A DNA stretch of 29,809 nucleotides from UBA11524 sp964383815 (GTDB lineage: Bacteria > Bacillota > Clostridia > Christensenellales > Aristaeellaceae): assembly GCA_964383815.1 (NCBI GenBank), contig CAYLIC010000027.1, positions 1 to 29,809 of the forward strand, given 5' to 3'. The position numbers and the translations under genes are program-made. This document shows positions 1 through 6,004 of this stretch, in pieces. Numbering within the stretch: the stretch's first letter is position 1; every line of letters starts with the position of its first letter. The notes below the pieces were generated by a model. That model was given only the letters and a program-made list of their open reading frames with translations. It had not been told where the DNA came from and did not search any database.

Positions 1-3
1 GTT

Positions 4-60
4 GCACCCACCGAGCCTGATTTGCACCCGGCCGCACCCATTTTGCACCCAAACGCACCC
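4..60. repeat. Five GCACCC repeats at roughly one-helical-turn spacing
   Basis: GCACCC occurs at 4, 24, 34, 45 and 55, so the starts are 20, 10, 11 and 10 bases apart, close to one or two DNA turns. Three of the five are preceded by TT. On the other strand the unit reads GGGTGC. No gene covers it, and the array may continue beyond the left edge. It could be a set of protein-binding sites or simple low-complexity sequence; the sequence alone does not decide. Confidence 0.5.
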
Positions 61-133
61 ATTGCCAAACGAAAGCTGTATTGCAAAACGGTAGCCCGAG
101 ATTGTATCATTTTTTGAGTCATTTCACACACCG

Positions 134-164
134 CCCGGTCAGGTTCGCCTGCCGGGTCTTTTTA
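134..164 (+). terminator. Rho-independent terminator with TTCG loop
   Basis: CCCGG and CAGG pair with CCTG and CCGGG around a TTCG tetraloop, with one bulged T in the left arm. TCTTTTTA follows directly. The orientation fits a plus-strand gene to the left of the window. Confidence 0.75.
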
Positions 165-210
165 TGTGGCAGCCTGCAGCCTTTGCCAGGCTATGAAACT
201 GAATGCAAAG

Positions 211-248
211 CGGCACCGGAAGCCATTCGCTCCCGGTGCCGTTTTTTT
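211..248. terminator. Hairpin terminator between convergent genes
   Basis: CGGCACCGG pairs perfectly with CCGGTGCCG (9 bp), and the stem continues with AGC/GCT after one mismatch. Seven T follow on the plus strand. It begins 15 bp beyond the stop of the minus-strand secreted-protein gene. On that strand only CTTTGC follows the stem, so it is a strong plus-strand terminator and perhaps a weaker minus-strand one. Confidence 0.7.
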
Positions 249-262
249 CGCCTGTGTGGCGC

Positions 263-1813
263 TTATTTCACTTCTCCGTCCCAGAAAAGCAGCTGGAAGG
301 CGGGATAGTTCTTGCCGTCCACCGACAGCTCGCCGGTGCACTGGCCGTACATCTTCTGCTTGCTGCCTGTCTCGAAGGTCGGCTCCTCCATGGTGACCAC
401 ATACACAATGTCCCGGTAGCCGCTGGCGCTCTTCCCAGTGGTGCGCATGCCCATTTCAATCAGCCAGGAATCGTCCGCCTGCTGGGTTTTGCCAACGCAG
501 TACAGCTCATAACCCATGATGCGCCCGGTGTAGCCCTTGATTTTGCTGGTCAGGGTGCTGTAGGCAGGCTTGCAGGCCTCATCACGGTAGCGGGCCTGGA
601 TGTCCTCCTCCGTCAGGGTGCGGGTGCCAATGGCGGTAAAGCGGCGGGTGGTGTAGTTCTTCTTCTGGAAGGACAGGGTGATGTTGTAGTTGCCTTCCTC
701 CTTGGTGGGCACCTTGAAGGTGAAGGTACCGTTGGCATTGGTGGTCACCTGCTTGTCGAAGAAGTCATCCACCAGGCACTGCACCTTCACGTTGCGGATG
801 GTCTTGCCGGAGATGACCAGGGTATCCCCTTCGATGGTGGAGGCCTCCGTGGCCCCAAAGTCGATGGGCATTTCCTCATCGAAATTCACCGCCAGCAGGC
901 CTTCCTGATAGGTGGTGGTGTCAAACACCAGCTCCTCCGTCACCACGCCCTGGTTGTCCACCGTCATGGTCATGAGCCACACGCCCTTTTCCGGCAGCTG
1001 AATGTCCATGGAGAACTTGCCCTTGCTGGTGGCGTCTGCCTCCACCAGGATTGGTTCAGGCGAGGACATGCGCATGAGCACTGCGGTAAAGTGCAGGCCC
1101 GGGTCGCAGGTGCCCTCCACAGTGAACTTGCCGGTGTCGGTTTCCGTGGGCGGCATTTGGGTGAAAACCACCTTGCTCACCACATCCAGCGGCTTGCTCA
1201 GCGTTTTGGTGAATTTCCAGGACTTGTTCAGGGCGTTCAGCACGTTGGTATCGTTGCCCTTCACGTTGCGGCCCAGCACCTTATAATCAATGGTGATGGT
1301 GTATCCGTTGCGGATGGTGCGCCGGGCCAGGCCGCTGTAGCTTTCGCCGTTCAGCTCCCGCTTGTACTTCAGCATCAGGAAACGTCCACCGTTGGAATAC
1401 TTCTTCCACTCGGCGCTGGAATAGCTGTAGCCTTCCGCCTTATACTGGGCGCCCTTCAGGTGCTGGGAGCGATAGGAGGAACGGGTGGCAGGCGTCTGCT
1501 GGTCGATATCGAAGTAGTCCTGGGCCATGGCATCCTGCACGGCGGTGAACTCGATGCACACGTCATCGTCCTTGCTCCAGGCCTGGGCCAGCACGCCACG
1601 GGCGGCAAAATCCGCCTGGAGAGCCTCCAGGGTGGAGCGCCTGTTGGCAATCCACTCCGGGTGCGCATCCATGTTGGCAGGCGTAATGATGATGAAATCA
1701 TCGTCAATCTCGCAGGTGGCATAAATGCTGTCCAGTGTCAGGGTGGATGCTGCGGCGCTGGCTACGCCCAGCAGGCACAGCATCGCCACCAGCGCCAGGA
1801 AAAACTTCTTCAT
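263..1813 (-). CDS. Secreted protein of unknown function, beta-rich
   Basis: A 516-residue protein with a clear Sec signal peptide: KK at residues 2-3, a hydrophobic core at about 4-18, and an Ala-rich cleavage region near 20-22. There is no lipobox cysteine, so it should be released or held in the wall by other means. The mature part is rich in alternating beta-type stretches. Around residues 220-380 there are short segments of the form 'gtF.v.gtcdpg' and 'g.f.f.vpt.eG.y.itl', typical of bacterial Ig-like folds, but I cannot assign a family. The reading frame begins one codon earlier at TTG; I chose the ATG at 1813, which has GGTGAG 10 bases upstream. It is a single-gene unit with its own promoter at 1873-1901 and a hairpin downstream. 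The existence of the gene is secure; its function is not known. Confidence 0.8.
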   Translation of the reverse strand: MKKFFLALVAMLCLLGVASAAASTLTLDSIYATCEIDDDFIIITPANMDAHPEWIANRRSTLEALQADFAARGVLAQAWSKDDDVCIEFTAVQDAMAQDYFDIDQQTPATRSSYRSQHLKGAQYKAEGYSYSSAEWKKYSNGGRFLMLKYKRELNGESYSGLARRTIRNGYTITIDYKVLGRNVKGNDTNVLNALNKSWKFTKTLSKPLDVVSKVVFTQMPPTETDTGKFTVEGTCDPGLHFTAVLMRMSSPEPILVEADATSKGKFSMDIQLPEKGVWLMTMTVDNQGVVTEELVFDTTTYQEGLLAVNFDEEMPIDFGATEASTIEGDTLVISGKTIRNVKVQCLVDDFFDKQVTTNANGTFTFKVPTKEEGNYNITLSFQKKNYTTRRFTAIGTRTLTEEDIQARYRDEACKPAYSTLTSKIKGYTGRIMGYELYCVGKTQQADDSWLIEMGMRTTGKSASGYRDIVYVVTMEEPTFETGSKQKMYGQCTGELSVDGKNYPAFQLLFWDGEVK

Positions 1814-1872
1814 CAAGAAAGCTCACCAGCCTTAACAATAGTGATGGAATCGGGCATACTGCCTCACATAGC

Positions 1873-1901
1873 ATTATAGCACACTCCTGCCCCTTAGGCA
1901 A
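1873..1901 (-). promoter_or_regulatory. Sigma-A-type promoter of the secreted-protein gene
   Basis: Reading the minus strand, TTGCCT (1901-1896) is followed after exactly 17 bases by TATAAT (1878-1873). The start codon lies about 60 bases downstream. It lies between this gene and the end of the merR-type gene, so the two are transcribed separately. Confidence 0.8.
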
Positions 1902-1916
1902 GAATTGGCGTGTAAC

Positions 1917-1953
1917 AAAAAAACTGTGCCGGGCCTTATTCCTCCCGGGGCAG
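1917..1953 (-). terminator. Possible terminator overlapping the end of the MerR gene
   Basis: On the minus strand CTG and CCCGGG can pair with CCCGG and CAG around an AT-rich loop that holds the stop codon, followed by seven T. The stem has an internal mismatch, so this is tentative. Confidence 0.4.
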
Positions 1954-2334
1954 CAGGTTGCTCACATAGGGCCGCTGCCCGGAGAGCACCTCATCGTAAA
2001 AGCGCTGCTTGTGATCGATATAGGCCAGGCTGTCCTCCAGCTGCCTGATGCTCTCCAGCAGCTGCACACGCTTGTCCTTCAGCATTTCCTTTCTCCGGGG
2101 GATGGAGCCTTCACCCTCCAGGCACAGGCCCACATAGGCCCGCATTTCCTGTATGCTCAGGCCGCAGCGCTTCAGGCAGCACAGGTTCCGCAGCCATTCC
2201 ACGTCCCGCTGGTCGAAAACGCGGCGATTGTTGGCGTCACGCTTTACATTGGGCACCAGGCCTTCATTGCAGTAGTATTTCAGGGTCTGATAGGTCATGT
2301 TCAGTTCCCGGCAAACCTGCAGCATGGTATACAC
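1936..2334 (-). CDS. MerR-family transcriptional regulator, AdhR/YyaN type
   Basis: A 132-residue DNA-binding regulator. The N-terminal winged helix-turn-helix shows the MerR pattern: 'TLKYYCNEGLVP' at about residues 20-31, then 'NNRRVF' and 'D.EWL', with a C-terminal coiled coil ('LKDKRVQLLESIRQLEDSL'). The 'G.gsIPrR.emL' segment before the coil is typical of the AdhR/YyaN subgroup, which in Bacillus senses reactive aldehydes or thiol stress through a cysteine. Cysteines here include CC and C in 'LCCLKRC', possible sensors. The GTG start at 2334 is chosen because AAGGAGG lies 8 bases upstream; the ATG at 2325 would have poor spacing. It is divergent from the flavoprotein gene and probably activates it. 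The effector is unknown. Confidence 0.88.
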   Translation of the reverse strand: MYTMLQVCRELNMTYQTLKYYCNEGLVPNVKRDANNRRVFDQRDVEWLRNLCCLKRCGLSIQEMRAYVGLCLEGEGSIPRRKEMLKDKRVQLLESIRQLEDSLAYIDHKQRFYDEVLSGQRPYVSNLLPREE

Positions 2335-2367
2335 GGTGCATTCCTCCTTATTTTTTTGCAAAACCCC

Positions 2368-2398
2368 TTGACCGGTGGCTACAACCGGTTGGTATAAT
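2368..2398 (+). promoter_or_regulatory. MerR-type promoter with 19-bp spacer and dyad
   Basis: TTGACC (2368-2373) and TATAAT (2393-2398) are separated by 19 bases instead of the usual 17, the hallmark of promoters that MerR proteins activate by twisting DNA. ACCGGT occurs at 2371-2376 and 2384-2389, forming a dyad within the promoter. It drives the flavoprotein gene. Assignment to the adjacent MerR protein is inference. Confidence 0.82.
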
Positions 2399-2412
2399 CG
2401 ATGGTAACAGGC

Positions 2413-2422
2413 GGTTGCAACC
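2413..2422. promoter_or_regulatory. Palindrome downstream of the MerR-type promoter
   Basis: GGTTGCAACC is a perfect 10-bp palindrome in the leader of the flavoprotein gene. In addition GCTACAA (2378-2384) and TTGTAGC (2424-2430) form a wider inverted repeat around the start region. It may be a second regulator site or a leader hairpin. Confidence 0.4.
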
Positions 2423-2469
2423 ATTGTAGCACAGCAGCCGCCGAAATTGCAACAGGAGTGTGACACAAC

Positions 2470-3084
2470 ATGAAGGTACTGCTGGTTAACGGCAGCTCCC
2501 GGGAAAACGGCTGCACCGGCGCCGCGCTGGAGCAGGTTGCCCGGAGCCTCCAGGCGGAAGGCATCGAAACTGAAACCATCTTCATTGGCAATGAACCCAT
2601 GGCAGACTGCCTGGCCTGCCGCTATTGCTGGAAAAACGGCCGCTGCGTGCTGAACGACGGCATTAACGAATTTGTGGAGAAGGCCCGCCAGGCCCATGGC
2701 TTTGTGTTTGGCTCCCCGGTGTACTACGCACATCCCAGCGGGCGGCTGCTGACCTTTATGGACAGGGCGTTCTACTCCGGCGGCTCCGCCTTCCTGTTCA
2801 AGCCTGCCGCCGCCGTGCTCACCGCCAGGCGCGCCGGAAACACCGCCTCCATGGACGTGATTAACAAATATTTCACCATCAACTGCATGCCCATCGTGTC
2901 CTCCACCTATTGGAACCATGCCTTCGGCAGCCCGGATGGCATCAGCCAGGACGCAGAAGGCCTGATGACCATGACCAACATTGGCAAAAACATGGCCTGG
3001 CTGCTGAAGTGCATCGCCCTTGGCCAGAAAAACGGACTTCCCCACCCGGAGAACCAGAAGGTGCTCACCAATTTCATCCGCTAA
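2470..3084 (+). CDS. Flavodoxin-fold NAD(P)H-dependent oxidoreductase with Isf-like cysteine motif
   Basis: A 204-residue flavoprotein of the NADPH-dependent FMN reductase/WrbA-like superfamily. The N terminus 'KVLLVNGSSRENGCT' is the FMN phosphate loop, and 'GFVFGSPVYYAHPSG' at about 77-91 is the second flavin-contact loop. Between them C47, C50, C53 and C59 form a C-x2-C-x2-C-x5-C pattern. This matches the compact cluster-binding motif of iron-sulfur flavoproteins (Isf), so a [4Fe-4S] centre is possible; in many relatives the cysteines are present without proof of a cluster. It is cytoplasmic with no signal peptide. AGGAG precedes the ATG. The divergent MerR gene and the 19-bp-spaced promoter suggest induction by a small electrophile or redox-active compound, with this enzyme reducing it. 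The substrate is unknown. Confidence 0.85.
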   Translation: MKVLLVNGSSRENGCTGAALEQVARSLQAEGIETETIFIGNEPMADCLACRYCWKNGRCVLNDGINEFVEKARQAHGFVFGSPVYYAHPSGRLLTFMDRAFYSGGSAFLFKPAAAVLTARRAGNTASMDVINKYFTINCMPIVSSTYWNHAFGSPDGISQDAEGLMTMTNIGKNMAWLLKCIALGQKNGLPHPENQKVLTNFIR

Positions 3085-3092
3085 GCAAAATG

Positions 3093-3122
3093 GCCTGACT
3101 CCCTGTGAGCCAGGCTTTTTTT
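3093..3122 (+). terminator. Rho-independent terminator after the flavoprotein gene
   Basis: GCCTG and CTC pair with GAG and CAGGC around a short loop with one mismatch, followed by seven T. It starts 9 bases past the stop codon. Confidence 0.8.
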
Positions 3123-3225
3123 GCGTTTTCCCCGCCGTGCACACGCCGCCCTTATGGGGCATGCTGATCCATATTTCATCCGCCAAGTGCTGGACAAAGG
3201 TTGCCAAATGTGTGGATGGGCATGC

Positions 3226-3254
3226 AAAAAGGGCCGCCCCGTAAAGGGCGACCC
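3226..3254 (-). terminator. Rho-independent terminator of the sugar operon
   Basis: On the minus strand GGGTCGCCC pairs with GGGCGGCCC (9 bp, one T-G wobble) around a short loop and is followed by five T. It lies 17 bases past the solute-binding protein stop. The rest of the 187-bp gap between the converging genes shows nothing else clear. Confidence 0.8.
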
Positions 3255-3271
3255 AAGGGATCTGGGAGAAA

Positions 3272-4972
3272 TTACTTCTCGTAGGCAATGCCGGCAGCGT
3301 CGAAGCAAGCATGGATGTGCTCAACCTTCTCGGCAACATAGGCATCATAGCCATAGTCCTTGCACTTGGTGACCATTTCGTTCCACAGCTGGTCGAAGGC
3401 CTCGTCGGACTCGGCATACACGCAGTTCCAGGAGCCCTGCTTCATCACAGGAGCGAACAGAGCGCGGGCTTCCTTGTTGGCCTGGCTCATCTCAGGATAG
3501 GTGTAGGCGATGGCGGCAGAGGGCACCAGGGAGAAACGACCGGTGTTCTTGTACAGCTCAACGCCGTTGGCAGCGCCGTTGGCATAGTCAGCAGACCAGG
3601 CCTTCTGCAGCTCGGTGTTGTAGCGCTCGCCATAGCAGGGCCAGCCCTTGTAGGAGTAGGAGTAGGTCTTGCCGGGAACGGGCTGCTCCAGGGCCAGCAG
3701 GTTGTGGTTGAACTTGCTCTCGCCGTCCTCGAAGGTGCCGCCGCCGTACTCAGCAGGCATCTGGGTTTCCTTCTTGTTTTCCTGGCACTGCCAGCCGAAC
3801 TCGGTCATGCAGGGCACGCCGTTCTCGTCGTAGTCCCAGCACAGGCCCTTGGGGCCGTAGTTCTGGATGATGGTGCCTTCCTCAGTGCACAGCCAGTCAA
3901 GAACCTCCAGAGCGCGGTCGGGATACTGGCAGTTGGCGCCGATGGACCAGGCGCGGTTGCCGCCAGCGGTGGTAATGGTCAGCTGCTGGGGAGCGGAGTC
4001 CTCAATCAGGAAGGTGGTGTAGCCAACCTTATCAGCAGCGCGCTCGGCAGTGTTGTAGTTGCCGATGATCCATCCCCACAGGGCCATCAGGTAACGGCCG
4101 TTGGTCAGCTTCTGGGAATAGGTATCGAAGTTCTGGGAAACGGACTCGGGATCGAACAGGCCTTCGCGATACATCTGATTGTTGACCTTCAGAGCGCGAT
4201 AGTACAGGCTGTCCTTCTCCAGGGGGTTCACAATGTCGCCGGTGGCGTAGTTCACGCCCAGGAAGTCAGCTTCCTTATAGCCGTAGAAGGTCATCAGGTC
4301 CCAGGTGAACTTCATCACGCAGTCCTCCCAGTCGCCGAAGCCGCCGTAGGCATACACCTTTTCGCCGTCAGCGTTGGTGGGCACGGCTTCCTGCAGGGCC
4401 TTCATGAAGGCGGGCAGGTCTTCCAGGGTCGTCAGAGCAGGCTTGCCAGCCCTCTCCCAGGCGTCATAGCGGATCTGCAGGGCATAGCCGGGGTCGATCA
4501 GCTCGTTCCACACGCCGTCCTCAGCAGCAACGCCAAAGGCCCAGCCGTAGTTGCCGTCGAAGCCGGAAGCCTTGCTGAAATCGCGAACCTTGGCCATGGC
4601 CTCGGTGAAGTACTGGTTCAGGTTGGCGTAGGGGGTCATGTCAACCTCGTCCAGGTTCATGATCAGCTCAGCGTTCAGGGCCTCGGTGAAGTTCTGGCCC
4701 AGGTCGCCCCAGCAGATAATGTCGCCCAGCTCCTCCGCGGACAGGCCAGCGGTGAAGGCGTTGGGGTCAACGTTGGAAGAGATGAACTTCAGGCTCACAT
4801 TGAAGCGGTCCTTCAGCTCTTTGGCAAACCAGCCAGCCTGATCGCCGGCGAAGTTCGCCACCTGAGAGAACACAGTCAGGGTGATGGGCTCACGATAGTC
4901 CTCGGCAAACGCCATCGGCAGAGCGGACAGCATCAGCATGAGGGCAAGAACCAGGGAAAGGATCTTTTTCAT
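3272..4972 (-). CDS. Extracellular sugar-binding protein of an ABC importer (family 1)
   Basis: A 566-residue extracellular solute-binding protein, the LplA-like partner of the two upstream permeases. Residues 1-23 form a signal peptide (KK, a Leu/Met-rich core, then 'AFA' before 'ED'). There is no lipobox cysteine, unusual for a Gram-positive binding protein, where a lipid anchor is the norm. The mature protein has the family pattern: an N-terminal 'ITLTVFSQV' strand, 'DIICWGDLGQN' near residue 95, and many Trp/Tyr residues suited to stacking on sugars. The ATG at 4972 is chosen because AAGGAGG sits just upstream; the frame extends 15 codons further but without a signal peptide. It is the last gene of the lacI-led operon. 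A leader hairpin at 5004-5023 may raise its level. The substrate is probably an oligosaccharide, from context. Confidence 0.9.
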   Translation of the reverse strand: MKKILSLVLALMLMLSALPMAFAEDYREPITLTVFSQVANFAGDQAGWFAKELKDRFNVSLKFISSNVDPNAFTAGLSAEELGDIICWGDLGQNFTEALNAELIMNLDEVDMTPYANLNQYFTEAMAKVRDFSKASGFDGNYGWAFGVAAEDGVWNELIDPGYALQIRYDAWERAGKPALTTLEDLPAFMKALQEAVPTNADGEKVYAYGGFGDWEDCVMKFTWDLMTFYGYKEADFLGVNYATGDIVNPLEKDSLYYRALKVNNQMYREGLFDPESVSQNFDTYSQKLTNGRYLMALWGWIIGNYNTAERAADKVGYTTFLIEDSAPQQLTITTAGGNRAWSIGANCQYPDRALEVLDWLCTEEGTIIQNYGPKGLCWDYDENGVPCMTEFGWQCQENKKETQMPAEYGGGTFEDGESKFNHNLLALEQPVPGKTYSYSYKGWPCYGERYNTELQKAWSADYANGAANGVELYKNTGRFSLVPSAAIAYTYPEMSQANKEARALFAPVMKQGSWNCVYAESDEAFDQLWNEMVTKCKDYGYDAYVAEKVEHIHACFDAAGIAYEK

Positions 4973-5003
4973 GATTGGGTTCCTCCTTGTTTTTTTATTA
5001 CCA

Positions 5004-5023
5004 CCTGCGGTCAACAACGCAGG
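5004..5023 (-). other. Intergenic mRNA hairpin ahead of the binding-protein gene
   Basis: CCTGCG pairs with CGCAGG (6 bp, 8-base loop) in the 73-bp gap between the permease and the binding protein. No T run follows. Such hairpins in importer operons often protect the binding-protein message; here that role is inference. Confidence 0.5.
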
Positions 5024-5045
5024 CTGTAACCATTGTTTGCTCCCC

Positions 5046-5990
5046 TTAGCCCTTCACAGCGCCAATCATAATACCCTTTACAAAGAAACGCTGGAAGAAG
5101 GGATACACGCACAGAATGGGCAGGGTGACCACCATGGCCACGGTCATCTGCACGGAGAGGGATGTCTGCTTGGTGGCAACGCTTGCCAGGGCGTTGGTGT
5201 CCTGGGTGGTGCGCACCAGCGCCGCCAGGGATTGTGCCTCGCGCTGATACTTGTACAGCAGGAACTGCAGCGTGTAGTTCTTGCCGGAAGGCATCAGCAT
5301 CATGGTATCGGTGAAGGAGTTCCACTGGCCCACAGCGGAGAAGATGCACAGCGTGGCCAGGATGGGGGTAATCAGCGGCAGAATCACCGAGATGAACACC
5401 CGGGTGTAGCCTGCGCCGTCCAGTGTGGCGCTCTCCTCCAGGGACGGGGGCAGGCCCTCGATGAAGGTCTTCACCAGAATCACGTTGTAGGGTGAAACCA
5501 GGCCGGGAATCACATACACCCAGAAGTTGTCCAGGAAGCCCAGGTTCCGCAGGTTCATATACCAGGGAATCAGGCCGGCGGAGAAGTACATGGTGATGAT
5601 GATCAGCCTGTACCACACCTTGCGCAGCCACATTTCCTGCTTGGTAACCAGATAGCCCAGGAAGGCGCAGCCAGCCACCGTCCACAGGGTGCCCAGCACC
5701 GTGCGGGCCACGGAAACAAACAGCGCATCCATAATGCCGGGAATCTTCAGCACCTGCACATAGTTCTCCAGGTGAATCTCCCTGGGGTACAGCTGAATCT
5801 TGCCCAGGCGCACCAGCTCGTTGGAGGAGATGGTGTTGATGAACAGGTAGTAGAACGGGAACACGCAGGCCAGGGTGATGAGGAAGAAGATGGCGTAGTT
5901 TACCACATTGAAGGCAACATCACCCGCGGACAGCTTGATGTGGCGGGGGCGATTCATGTCCTTGGTTTCCTTGCTCTTTGCAATACTCAT
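5046..5990 (-). CDS. Sugar ABC importer permease, LplC/YtcP type
   Basis: A 314-residue inner-membrane permease with about six membrane helices (first at about 29-50). The cytoplasmic EAA loop that docks the ATPase is at about 185-209: 'EESATLDGAGYTRVF' followed by 'ILPLITP', which is diagnostic of MalG-type/CUT1 permeases and specifically of the LplC/YtcP subgroup. AGGAGG lies upstream of the ATG at 5990. It follows the larger permease by 14 bp and precedes the binding protein. No ATPase gene is in this operon, as is common for this subgroup, which shares an MsmX-like ATPase encoded elsewhere. It would form a heterodimer with the permease domain of the preceding gene. Confidence 0.93.
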   Translation of the reverse strand: MSIAKSKETKDMNRPRHIKLSAGDVAFNVVNYAIFFLITLACVFPFYYLFINTISSNELVRLGKIQLYPREIHLENYVQVLKIPGIMDALFVSVARTVLGTLWTVAGCAFLGYLVTKQEMWLRKVWYRLIIITMYFSAGLIPWYMNLRNLGFLDNFWVYVIPGLVSPYNVILVKTFIEGLPPSLEESATLDGAGYTRVFISVILPLITPILATLCIFSAVGQWNSFTDTMMLMPSGKNYTLQFLLYKYQREAQSLAALVRTTQDTNALASVATKQTSLSVQMTVAMVVTLPILCVYPFFQRFFVKGIMIGAVKG

Positions 5991-6004
5991 GTCATCGCAC
6001 CTCC

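Noticed and set aside
134..164. Possible tRNA fragment because of a GGTTCG string
   Set aside because: The string is the loop of a terminator hairpin and no other tRNA arms can be drawn.
203..1879. Long plus-strand frame opposite the secreted-protein gene
   Set aside because: Antisense shadow; the minus-strand frame has a signal peptide, promoter and ribosome site.
2335..3417. Upstream continuation of the MerR frame through the flavoprotein gene
   Set aside because: The MerR domain begins at the GTG with a good ribosome site; the extension is antisense to a convincing flavoprotein.
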